A DNA stretch of 64,000 nucleotides from positions 75,129,501-75,193,500 of the forward strand of contig NC_069367.1 in assembly GCF_021730395.1 (NCBI RefSeq), written 5' to 3'. The DNA is from Mercenaria mercenaria (taxonomy: Eukaryota > Mollusca > Bivalvia > Venerida > Veneridae). Of this stretch, positions 1 to 10,856 are shown in pieces; position 1 is the first letter of the stretch; each line of letters starts with the position of its first letter. Below the pieces are notes generated by a model. That model ran no database searches and was not told the origin of the DNA. It saw only the letters and a program-made list of their open reading frames with translations. Position numbers and translations under genes: made by a program.

Positions 1-329
1 TATATTCTGTGCGTTGTAATATCCCAACTGGGCACTCGCGCTAAATTTGATTCATTCGTGCGGTGCAACCAACAATATTTTTTAAACTTTATGTTGTTTT
101 TCGAGTTAGCCGATTATCAATATTTGCAATGACAATAAATTTTCACAAAGAAAATTGTTAATTACAGGCGTACGTGAATATCGTGCAAAACGGCTATTGT
201 GGGACTACTGACTTCACGGTTGATTAATTTTTTTTTAAATTTTACACGTGAAGTTCTTCAAGTGTAATGTGATATGAAAAACATAAGTGATTTATAAATT
301 GAAGTTTTTAAATAAAAATTACCCCAGTT

Positions 330-605
330 ATAAAACTGGATAGTTTCTTTTGCTGTTCAGTATATATTGCAGGTCTTCCGGGCTGTTGCCTAAAATGGCC
401 ATGTCATCAGCAAACAGTAACACGTTTAATATGATGTCATCTATAAGAAGACCAGAATCAACATTATCTTGTAGGAATAACTCTAGATCTTCTATAATAG
501 AGAAAATAATACAGGTGAGGTTATCTCCCCTTGACGCAAGCCGATTGCGCATTCAAAATAATCTGAGTATGTATTACATTGTTTTACATGCCATGAATAT
601 ACTAC
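330..605 (-). mobile_element. LINE reverse transcriptase fragment
   Basis: The minus strand encodes a short piece of a non-LTR retrotransposon reverse transcriptase. Read 5' to 3' on the minus strand it shows a G-L-R-Q-G block near 550, an acidic E-D-L-E-L-F-L stretch, and the catalytic F-A-D-D motif near 400 followed by a helix rich in leucine. Two extra bases just after the G-L-R-Q-G codons put the two blocks in different frames, so the copy is dead. Both ends are missing: nothing recognisable of the endonuclease, thumb or 3' tail is present. The clade cannot be assigned from so short a piece. Confidence 0.7.
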
Positions 606-1043
606 CACTTTAGATTTCATACAGTTTGCCGGGTTTTAGTGATGAATATAGCCAGTCTATCCCTCTGATCCATGACATTCCGTGCAAAGCATGGTAACAA
701 ATTCATCCCGTGCAAAGCATGGTTGTAAATTATCTAAATACATGTACACTGCTGACTGGCGTACAAGTAAAACTCTATATCAGTCAAATCGAGTCTGCAA
801 TATTTACTATTTGTTTTGTCCTCGTTGCTTCTGAGGGATCTATTTTTTCAGATTTTGTTAGGGCCTAATATATTATGTTGTTATTAAGTGATTATTAAAT
901 AAGTATATATCTATTTCAAGAATTAAAAAAAAAAAAAACATTTGATAATTTTAGGATTTTATTTAATGATAACATCCTTATATCCTTTAAAGCTGTTTCA
1001 GCAAATAACTTTTTATTTACACTACAGTATGTTCTTTGATTTT
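606..1043. other. non-coding spacer
   Basis: AT-rich sequence without a coding signal. A short near-repeat (cgtgcaaagcatggt) occurs twice around 682 and 710. Nothing else is recognisable. Confidence 0.5.
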
Positions 1044-1737
1044 AATGCCCCCGAAGGTGGCCATATTAAAATCGCGTTGTCCGTCCGTCCGACCGTAACT
1101 TTGTAAATTCTTGTCCGGGCTGTAATTCTGTCATCCATGAAGGAATTTTGAAATAGTTTGGCATAAAATATATTAACCTTAATGAGACGACGTTTCATGT
1201 GTAACACTAAGACCCCTTTCTACAAGGTCAAGGTCACACTTAGAAGTCAAACAGTCTGTTTTGTGTCAGGATCGTAACTTTGTCATTCATCAAGAGGTTT
1301 TTAAAAGTACTTAGCATAAATGTTTATCAAAATGAGAACCCTACTCCAAAGTCAAGGTCAGACTTCGTGTTCAAATGTTAACAGGATTATTTTTGTGTCC
1401 GATCCATATTTCTGCTATCCATGGAGGGATTTTGAAATATCTTGACATAAATGGTAACTATAATCAGACAATGTGTCACGCGCAAGACCCAGATCCCTTG
1501 CTCCAAGGTCAAGGTAATATTTAGAAGTCATATTATAATAGATCTTTACGTGTCCGATATATAACTCTGTTATCCATGAGGGGGTTTTGAAACAACTTGG
1601 CATAAATGTTTACCATAAGGAGGCAATGTGTTACGCGCAAGACCCAGACCCCTAGCCCCAAGATCAAGTTTACACTTAGAAGTCAAGTGAAAGGTTAAAA
1701 GGGTCTGTTTCATATCCGGTTCGTAACTCAGTCATTA

Positions 1738-2185
1738 ATCATGTTACAATCTAAATATTTCTAGATTTTGTACCAATTGCAAATTAGCTCAGTGGTAAAG
1801 CATACAGTCCATGTTAAACAGATCTTTTGCCGTGTTGGTTCGAAACTCACCATCGACATTATTTTTTTTCTCGTAAACATTTAGATTCCTTCATGAACTA
1901 TGTGACAACACAACAGAGAAGTATCATAAGCCGATATGGCAGTTCAGAAGAGTTTACCATTATATCAAAGATGATATTGACTAAATGCATGCATTTAAGC
2001 CATGCAAATAATAAACATACATGTACTGTTGATTTATATAAAGCCTAAAAGGCATACATACAAACACAAACCATGAAAGAAAGAAACAAACCTACGGGAA
2101 TAAAAATGAAAACGAAAAATAACACACACACACAAAGACAAAACATGAAAAAAAAAGCTCACGTAGATTCGACCCCACAAAATGA
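1738..2185 (+). repeat. tRNA-headed repeat, copy 1
   Basis: Starts with 'atgttacaatctaaatattt' and has a tRNA-like A box (ttagctcagtggtaaa, near 1786) and B box (ggttcgaaactc, near 1839). It ends near another tRNA-like 'gattcgaccccacaaaa' stretch at 2166. A related copy lies at 59806-60700. It interrupts the monomers of family A. The clover-leaf is not complete, so it is a tRNA-derived repeat and not a tRNA gene. Confidence 0.6.
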
Positions 2186-2687
2186 TTACGCGCAAGACCC
2201 AGACCCCTAGCTCCAAGGGCATGTTCTAATCTCTGGCCTGGCCTGGCCTGGCCCGATGAGCCAATTTTCGACTGGACCGGGCCAGGCCAGGCCAGGCTAG
2301 ATTTTATTGTACATATAGAAATTAATGGCATAAAATCTAAATATGCAATTACAGTAGCAGGCAGTATTAACCTGTATTGTTTACTTGCTGCAGGTCAAAC
2401 AGAATGAGAAACCAGTCCTCTGGAGAATCATTAATTAGCCTTCATTCATCTTATTTGAAATAGGGATTTGCACTGAAGAAATGGTGTAACTAAATGATAA
2501 CTACCAGGTTTTTTCTGTAATCAAATTACTTAAAGTCAACTATAACACTTAGTTTTAAAACTAATGGATAATTTCATTAATAAGTTTACCTGATACAATA
2601 TAGCTGAATATTTGCATGCAGTGAATGCATCTCTTTGGGAATTGTAATTACAGGTTGTGTCCCTACTATCCTTAGCTGACATCAAGT

Positions 2688-3109
2688 GGACGGATAGCTC
2701 AGTGGTTTGCACACTGGCCTTCCAATCCTGAGGTCGGGGTTCGATCCCCGGCAGCTACTCGGGAATTTTCAGAAACGCTTTTCAGTGTTTCCCACCCAGC
2801 TAGAGGTGTACTGGTCAGGAACCCAGGCAATCCTTGCGTGTATCAGTGCTATACACTGGGCACGTTAACGAACCAGGCTGTCTATTCGCAACGAGCTAGG
2901 CTAAGTTAGCCGGACAAGCCTGTATCTGATTTCTGATCTCTCTGTGGGGGCTTTGTCTCACTCTGTCCCTCTGGTCAGATCGCTCTGTGTCTGTACTAGT
3001 AGAGGATGATTTCGCGCCCTGTGTGGCTGCAGTTGCTGTAAAGCGCCTTTGAACGTGTTTATCATGAAAAGGGCGCTATATAAATCTGGTATAATAATAA
3101 TAATAATAA
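2688..3109 (+). mobile_element. tRNA-derived SINE, copy 1
   Basis: About 420 bp with a tRNA-like head (A box tagctcagtgg at 2695, B box ggttcgatcccc near 2739), an unrelated body, and a tail 'aaagcgcctttgaacgtg..gggcgctatataaat' ending in (ata)n at 3090-3109. The tail resembles 3' ends shared with CR1/L2-type LINEs in many animals. A second copy in the opposite orientation lies at 41513-41941. The copy is inserted within the 2.8 kb TIR transposon, so it is younger than that element. Confidence 0.85.
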
Positions 3110-4084
3110 TCTTAACTGTTCAGTTGAACTTTTATTGTGTGTTTGGTTTAATCAAGCTGACGTTCAATTTATGGATGAGTAATAAAAATAATATTCACTG
3201 TGGGGCCTCTTATAAGTGGTCCTGGTGTTGGCATTTTAGATTATTTGATAGTTTTCTAACACAAAAATTAATCAGCATCTAAGTTTTCTTTTCACTTCCT
3301 GTGATAAAGTCACGAGAGCTTACAGAGCTGAAACCCTCCCCCATCCCACTACTGGCGCCAGCATTTGTCTGTTCATCTGTCTATTCGGAAGGAAGTAATG
3401 GTTTTCACTTAGTCTCTAAATGTCCCTTCACAACTCCCTCCCATTTTGTTGCAGTTATTAAAGTTTTTTTTTTTAGATGAGTCCTGTTTTATATTTTTAC
3501 TTTGACATTTTTTACTTTTACTTGACTGTGTTTCTCAATATTGTTTCTTACTCATCAAGACTTCATCCACAACACATCCCCAATAACTGCCATTCAGAGT
3601 CTTTTCATCTTTGTGGACCATCTTCATTGCCAGTGGAGAACTAGTGGTTGATATGTTAAGCAACCTAATTTTTATTCTGGATTAATACATGCATGTAAAT
3701 CATTTTTAGTATGTGATATGTTGTTATGTTATATATTACAAAAATATTTATCATTGTGTTTATGTTATTTCTAACTGATATATTTCAACGCTAAAAGATG
3801 CTCTTGAGCCTGTTTCATAAAACTTTGTAGGATTTTTTTCTCATCATGATTTAGAACAATATAAAAGCAGTCTTACAAAAAATATTCAGTATATAACCTA
3901 GACTACAAAATTTATTTATCACTTCCCTACATATTATCCCAGATCCCGGAACAGGGATAACAGTTGCTGTCCGTAAGTTTGACAGGTGGCACTCGTTAAT
4001 CTTCGCCATTATTTTCGGGCGTTTTCTTTATTTTACACCATATTTGTAACCTGAAAATATCGGAATTGAACAAAATAACCTGCA

Positions 4085-4440
4085 AAGTTTACCAATGGCA
4101 CAGTGGCGTAGTGATAAGTTCTCCGACTTGCAAGCACGTTACCATGGGTTCGATTTCAATTTAGACTGTTTTCATTAATCGATATAATGTCATTTTATCG
4201 ATACTGTTTTTATTCTTATAACATTTTGTCAGCTATATCTGACACTCTTGGTAATAAATTGTACGTAGAAGAATGTCAAAAACTTGTGTATTTCTTTCAA
4301 TAAATGAACAATAAATCACGCTAAGTGTGACAGTTTTCCTGCATTCTAAGTGTACAGATGATATTTGAAATAAAATGAAAATGGTCTAACAGGTGTCTCG
4401 AACTCACATCCCCGAGATTGGTAGCTGAACTTTTTGTCAG
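4085..4440. repeat. tRNA-like repeat fragments
   Basis: Two degenerate tRNA-like stretches: plus strand near 4095-4160 (cagtggcgtagtgataag .. catgggttcgattt) and a B-box-like 'tgtctcgaactcacatcccc' in the minus direction near 4394. Neither folds into a convincing clover-leaf. They probably are SINE remnants inside the TIR transposon. Confidence 0.35.
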
Positions 4441-5618
4441 CACAACTATAATCTGCATTTACGACCTGGTGATAAAGATATGTTTATATTTTATTTGGTT
4501 TTCAATATTTATATTTTTATTTAAGTTTTAGCACCGAAAATTTATTTACGGAAGCATACGGAATATTTTGAGTGACAATTTAATAGTTTCGGACAATACT
4601 AAATAACCCTCAATAGATAAAAAAATACATGCAGATAGGTTTAATATTCAATTTGGGTAAAACCACGACACCAGTCAAGGGTGAATTGAGGTGGAGATCC
4701 CCTGATAATAGTCGTAACATTTAATCCAGGAATCCCCTTTAAATTAGACTTAATAGTTTTGTTAGCTACAGGCTTATTCCCAGGTGTATAATTTTGCTGA
4801 GTAGGAATTCAAAATATATTTATATAATGTCTGAAATATCCAAACATATTCTTCAATTAACAAATTCAAATGTCAGATTTTAAAGATGCTGTAGAAATCA
4901 CTTTCACCTTTAACAAAATTGAAATCTATGGCCTGGGCCTGGCCCGGCCCAGTCGAAAATTGGGCTCATCGGGCCAGGCCAGGCCAGAGATTAGAACATG
5001 CCAGCTCCAAGATCAAGTTTACACTTAGAAGTCAAGTGAAAGGTTAAAGGGGTCTGTTTCATATCCGTTTCGTAACTCTGTCATTAATCAAGAAATTTCG
5101 AAATTAATTAGCTGAAATATTCCCCGATAACGAGAAAACGTGTCGTGCAAAACAACTAGACCACTAGCTCCACGGTCGATGTCACATTTAGAGGTTAACG
5201 GTTTACATGGTGTGTTTCTTGTCAGTTCCATACCTATTCCGTCGATGAAGACATTTTAAAATTACATGGCATAAACGTTCCCTATATTGAAATGACGTAT
5301 CAGACGCAAGTCCAAAATCTCTAGTTTCAAAGTCAGAGTCAAACTTAGATTAAAAAGTTTACATTTATGTTTCTTGTCCAGTCAATAACTCTGCCATCAT
5401 CAAACATTACTTGTCACAATTTTCCCCTATGATGAGTTAGTGTGTCATGCTCAAGACCCAGACCCTAGTTCTAAGGTCAAGGTTACTTTCGGAGAATTTT
5501 TTTCTCTTGTCGAAATATTAGTCATACCTTAACTATTCTGGCATATTTTGCGCATCGAACTGTAGCATTCTTGGACAAACCTCGGGGGCGTTTGTCACTA
5601 ATTTAGTGCCATCTCTTG

Positions 5619-7493
5619 TTTGAGCTTCGATTCTAACTTTGAGAGTTATATATATTTGAACTTATCCCTTTAAAATGTCAAGGTCAGTAGTGGCTATTGT
5701 CAAGTTACCTTAAAGACACACCACTAACTAACTGTAACCTTTTGTATTTCCATAATGCTGTCTGACTAAAGTACATCTCCTATTACGCTATACTTAGGAT
5801 ATGAAGACGCGCTATTGATAACCTCGTTCTGACGACCATTCCTTTAGCCAGGCAGAAGGCTTACTTACAACATTTTGTAAGAATAAAACATCTATATTTA
5901 GACTGGATTTTTGATAGTTACATTTTTATGACGTAAAGTGTCAGATAGCCGGTTAGCTTTGTCGGTAAAGCGTTAGCTCTGTCGGTAGAGCATTTGCTCT
6001 GTAAGCGACTGGTCCCAGATTCGAGTCCCTGACAGCCTACACTTTTTTCTTAATCTTTGACATTCGAACAAGTCGTCTGATTGGTTAAAATAAAAAAAAT
6101 AGATTTGCAAAAATAAAAATAGCAATTCTGGAAATCAAAAATATACAGAAGACGATTAAGAATGGGTCCTTCTCGGATCTTCGTTTAGAAGATCAAGTAC
6201 TTCAGTCAGATTGTTCCACAATTGTAAATATACATTTTTGTATGGAGAAATGAGAAATAACAAGTGTCTAATTACAGTTTGACAGTAACAGATATAAATA
6301 AAATCTGGAAAGTAGATCCCTCGGAAGCACCAAAACAATGCAAACAGTGAAAATTGCAGACTCGGTTTGATTGAGTCTGTTCATGAGCAGTAACGGAAAA
6401 TGCAACACTGCCCACGCCCCCTAGCACCGGCTTAAGCAGTATTCAATCTTCAAATCTAAATGAGTTGAAATCAATGATCCCGAAGGACCAGAAAATATAA
6501 CAACAAGATACAAGATACAAGAAGATACAAGAAACTTTATTTAACGTCGGATACTATATATAACAAAAACATTAGCTTAAAGCTATTTCCCGACAAACAT
6601 ATGTAAAAATAATATAACTATTAAAAAAGGCTGTAAAAAAAAAAGTACATGGTTAAAGCATAGCATAAAAAAAAGATAAGCATATTATATTGGTACATGC
6701 AAGTAAAAATACAAGTCTATGGGCATAAAATAAGAAATTAGTAGTTGACAGTCGGGTGTGTGACAAGTGTGAGACAGAAAACCTAATTCCCCAAGTAAAG
6801 TACTTATCCCAACCTACCGAAAGAAAGATGTAGAGAGGGAAAAGGGGCTGAGATGAAGTCGGGGCGACTTTTTACGGCCGCCACACAGCACTTAACATCC
6901 GCTGTTGTGAAGTAAATAAATAAGGCTAAGACAATGTATTACTAAATATATTATTCAATTAATGTAGTAGTATGCACGGTACTCCACGTATTAAGGTGAG
7001 TTTAGATCACGCTTTGTTTCTATGTACAGTGTAAGATAGTTATTATTCTATTTTTTTTTATAAAACTATATTGAGAAGAAAATGACTGAGTAAGTTTGCA
7101 GATGAAGTTATGAAAACCGGACTGAGCTTGTCCACCTGTCATCTTGTAGAATAGTTGTATGATACCAGTATTACCAGAATTATTTGCACAAAGTTCATGT
7201 GGGAGGAAAAAGTAGACCACTAGGTATTGGTGGGTCTATAACTCTTCTAATTTGTTAAATACCGAAGGATAAAAATAAATGCTATATAGCCTATAATAAA
7301 CGGTCAATGCGAATACGTTAATGTTACACACCGATAGCCACACGAAAACTACATGCAGATATAGACTTGCCACAGTTCTCTACTGCAAAAATCTAAAGTG
7401 GTAATTTTGACTGGGAATTCACGGCATGACACATGATTTCACTTTGCTGTACATATCTCTAATCACTCGTAATAACAGTTTTGTACAGTTTAT
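5619..7493. other. non-coding, scattered repeats
   Basis: A tRNA-like stretch at 5946-6045 has a doubled A-box segment (tagctttgtcggtaaagc then tagctctgtcggtagagc) and a B box (gattcgagtccc); it looks like a tRNA-derived repeat. Around 6355-6440 is an interspersed repeat (cggtttgattgagtctg .. cccctagcaccggctta) that recurs in reverse at 24180-24260. At 6500-6545 a run of (gatacaa) units followed by 'gaaactttatttaacgtcgg' looks like the 3' tail of a retroelement in reverse orientation, with its body reaching to about 6900. No gene was seen. Confidence 0.5.
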
Positions 7494-7914
7494 TTAAGAA
7501 ATCATCTATAGCAAAAGAGTGCTTTAACACTATTTATGCACGATGGGTGGTTATACGTCGGGCGTAACAATTTCACGAGGGCGCAGCCCGAGTGAAATTA
7601 TTTGAACGACGTATCACCACCCGAGTGTATAAATAGTGTTAAAACACGCTTGTGCTATACATTATTTCGATTCTAATATGCCCTTAATCTAAAACAGTAG
7701 ATAAAATATAGAAGCGCTCATTTTTGGTCGCAACAAAAACGTTGACGTCACCGCACGTCAATGTGACGTCATTCTAGTGTAAGAGTGTTTTAACAGAGGC
7801 AAGAATATTAGAAACCATATTCTGCGCCCTCGTGAAATTATTACGCCCGACGTATAACCGCCCATCGTGCATTAATAGTGTTAAAACACTCTTTTGCTAT
7901 AAATTGTTTCTTAA
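7494..7914. mobile_element. palindromic MITE, complete copy
   Basis: About 420 bp with TIRs near 95 bp: the left arm (7494-7590, ..tatagcaaaagagtg.. to ..cacgagggcgcag) is matched in reverse by 7820-7914. The inner part repeats a subset of the arm in reverse (7625-7665), so the element can fold in more than one way. Partial copies lie at 31296-31510 and 34190-34383. No coding capacity. The target duplication is not certain because the ttaagaa ends are themselves conserved in the copies. Confidence 0.75.
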
Positions 7915-10160
7915 ATGCATTTCTATAAATGCTGTCAAAACATTTTTTCAAATCCACAAAGCATACATATAAACATGGCATCAACAGTACATCGACCTTT
8001 CCTTAATTCCAAATTGAGCGTCTGAAATTTTACCTCCATCTTGGACAGTCTTTCGTCAGAAGTTTCACGACCCGCATGTATATATACCCATTTTTTTTCA
8101 ACTTTTAAACAACAATTTGCTCAATAATTATTTGCCGTTTTCAGTAACGTTGTAAATAGCATTAATTGCAGAAAACTTCCTGTGATTACCTATAACACCT
8201 TCCTGTCAAAGATCGAGCATCTTTTAGGATACTTTTGCGCCTCAAGGTAAGTTTTAAGAGGACAATTAATATGAAAGAAAATAGTTTAATCCTGAAATTT
8301 CTTTCTTAATACTATTAAATGCAGAATATAAAAGATAAATCAACAGGTCCGTTTCAAAATTTTACTAACTCGTATCTTTAACATACAAGATAATAATATG
8401 TCGCCCACATTATGGCCGCGTTGAAGAGCATATCATGTTTGTAAAAGAGACATGTTTTTGTTTCCTGAATTTCATTAGACGAATTTAAGTGGTAACCCGT
8501 TTTTTAAATGGCTAATATTTGACATAATTCATCAATCATTATTTCTTATATCAGAAATGTAAAAAATAAATAGCATGCAGCTTCATATATCATTTTCTGC
8601 TTGTGACTTATATAGTTTCTATCCAAACCAAGCACGTTGCCCCTTGAACTAGGTTCTAATTAGGGAGCATCCATGGTCAAGTGAATTTACTAATATCAGA
8701 ATATATGAGTTAGCATAGCAGCAACATTTTGCAAAATTTCAAAAAAAAAAATAAATAAATAAAGAATTCAAAATTGTGATTTTGCCCGATTTTTACAATA
8801 AGAAATACATTTTTGGCTACAAAATTGAATTTATGACAGATATTTCAAAAATATCATTTAAAGACCCTCGGAGTCATTTAGAACTATGTATGGTTTATAT
8901 CTGGATCTTGCAAAATGAAGCCACAATTTAGAGATTCGCTGGATCAAAAAAACAACAAAACAAACAAAGAAAAAAAACTGTAAATTGTTTTAATGGACCA
9001 TGTATTTAAATACGGTAGTGGATTATTTGTCCTCTCTTGCTTCCATCTGATTACCATCCAATATCCCCTAATTCAATTAAACCCATTCCAATAGATTATT
9101 TGTATAATTTATAAAAAAAACAACAACAGAAGTTTGACTGAAAAAAACAACAAGTCATTTACGGATTTATCTTCTGTTTAAATTTAATTTCTAATATACT
9201 TCCTTCTAGCTGACTATTTATAGCCCTTTAATTTATCAAGGTATATATTAACCGCTTTTTCTGATATCATTTAATCCTGGCCTAGATTTTCGGAAAATGT
9301 TAACAACCTTAGTAAGACGAAATCAGAGCTGCGTAACTGAATATGATATTTATAGTTGCAATCAAGTTGTGTATTTATGAATTATAATGATCACTTATTA
9401 CTTTCAAATGTTGCGGACTTAATTTCACAGGTAGGCACTTTTCGTGCTCATTGTGCTAAAAGTATTGCACACTAACTACCGAAATGCCAGTTGTGTAAAA
9501 GTTTATGCTTGTACAAAAATGCAGTTTTGTCTAGTTTTTAGCATTTGTTATTAAAATTTCAAAACTTAATTTTTAAATTGTGTTTCGACACATTTGTTTC
9601 TAAAAAAATATATATCGATTTACTGAATGGTGAATAAGACGTAACCCTTTAATAAGTCACATTGCAGTTTGCTAGAAAGTCAAAATGCATTTTACAAATT
9701 CATTTGTCCGCATAAAAGTCATGCAATGGCAGATGAAAATGATGATACAAATATTAGTTAAATATTTAAAACGCACAACGGTTTTACATGTATCATATAT
9801 CAAACTAACACATTTTATTCATGTTTTCACATTTACAATGAAAAGTTTATTAGCAATGAAAAGTTTATTTTCAGACGAGCTTGCAAAACTGCTCATAAAT
9901 CATAATATGATAAACACTATATAGTTTTATTTTGACGTTTGCGAGTTCATATCGTACTGAAGAACATTAGCTAAATATATAACGGACTGTTTCAAAATAT
10001 CGCTGACCTCAAAAACGAACTATACATTCATTTTCTTGTAAAACGTTCCATTGAGTGCGCACTTATACAAAAAAAGCCTGACATGACCCTGACCTGATAT
10101 ATTTAGTTTCATAAATTTCTAGGTTACGTTCACTCGGTGAAATAATAATATCTCTTCTAT
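7915..10160. other. non-coding region upstream of the TNF-like gene
   Basis: AT-rich, without repeats I could define. It may hold the promoter and 5' non-coding exon(s) of the TNF-like gene: a good donor (caag|gtaagt) is at 8246/8247 and a good acceptor (ctattttcag) ends at 10166. That link is inference; no TATA box stands out among the many AT runs. Confidence 0.3.
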
Positions 10161-10367
10161 TTTCAGGATTTACCACCAACAGCTCTGCTATATTGTAGCA
10201 AAAGCGGTAAAGGTTTTTCACTACTTCTTTTTAAAGTTAAAAAAAAAAATCAGTGACGAGCAATTAAAGAAAATTCCAATAAGGTCTACATGAGGTGCAA
10301 AACATTTCACCTTAATAGAAACATTTATTATTGATCTCAAAATACATTTGATATCTCAAATGAAGAT

Positions 10368-10856
10368 ATGTATACACATTCTCGACTCACAAGTGAGAGC
10401 TCAAATGCAACGAACGCATCTGGAAGTACAGAACAAACGGATTTATCTGATGAAACCTCAGATGTTGAGTGTCAGCGGAGAAATGTGCATCTTTCAGAGT
10501 CGGTGCCATTACTTATAAGAAGTGAAAGCGAATACGCAGTGCGGGACTTAATTCGAAGCGAAGATTTCAGGAAATTCTTTGAAACTGAATATGCTGATAT
10601 TGTGAAATTTCGTAAGAATTACAAAAGTTTAAGGAAAAGTTTCTTGACTTTGGCAGTTTTGAACATCATTTTGATTATTTGTGCCGTGTCTGTCATGTCC
10701 ATGTCACTACGTTTTGGATACGGCCATGTCACGTCAGACAAAATATCACTTGATGCTGCTATGGAAGAATTAGTGCTCGAGAAACTGGATTCCCCACGTG
10801 CAAAGGCAATAATACGGCAACACGCGTCCTGTGACGATTGTCGTCATATGAACGAT
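10368..10856 (+). CDS. TNF-like ligand, exon 1 (tail, TM helix, stalk)
   Basis: Encodes residues 1-163. The ATG at 10368 is the first after an in-frame TGA at 10332. Residues 1-60 are a Ser/Thr-rich cytoplasmic tail, residues 61-90 are charged, and residues 91-113 are a single hydrophobic helix (S-F-L-T-L-A-V-L-N-I-I-L-I-I..) with basic residues on the N-terminal side, as expected of a type II protein. The extracellular part has a C-D-D-C motif near residue 155. The donor is GAT|gtaagt at 10857. There is no signal peptide. Confidence 0.85.

Larger units (their letters stand above)
2218..5002. mobile_element. 2.8 kb TIR DNA transposon with 9 bp TSD (Mutator-like?)
   Basis: Terminal inverted repeats of about 85 bp bound this element: the left one (2218-2302) and the reverse complement of the right one (about 4921-5002) both begin GGCATGTTCTAATCTCTGG and continue through GGCCTGG repeats and a GATGAGCC..AATTTTCGACTGG block. 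The sequence AGCTCCAAG is present directly on both sides (2209-2217 and 5003-5011), a 9 bp target-site duplication. Long TIRs with 9 bp duplications fit Mutator-type elements best, but no transposase reading frame is visible, so the element is non-autonomous and the superfamily is inference. It sits inside a monomer of the family A element and contains a SINE at 2688-3109. Confidence 0.8.
1044..5618 (+). mobile_element. pearl-like element, family A, with nested insertions
   Basis: A non-autonomous element that begins AATGCCCCCGAAGG at 1044, carries a GTCC-type microsatellite at 1079-1093, then several monomers of about 155 bp, each with the motif 'caaggtcaaggtcacacttagaagtc'-like core (for example near 1222, 1345, 1505 and 1660). 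It resumes after the insertions at 5003 and ends with an inverted copy of the start (CCTCGGGGGC at 5579-5590), a hairpin (CACTAATTTAGTG at 5596-5608) and CTCTTG at 5613-5618, followed by TTT. This start-microsatellite-monomers-hairpin layout is that of bivalve pearl elements, which are thought to belong to the Helentron class. No protein is encoded. Confidence 0.75.

Noticed and set aside
1780-1850. A functional tRNA gene at the tRNA-headed repeat
   Set aside because: The arms do not pair properly, and the same sequence occurs as part of a longer repeat at 59.8 kb.
5946-6045. A functional tRNA gene
   Set aside because: The A-box segment is duplicated, the acceptor stem does not pair, and the anticodon arm is poor; it is a tRNA-derived repeat.
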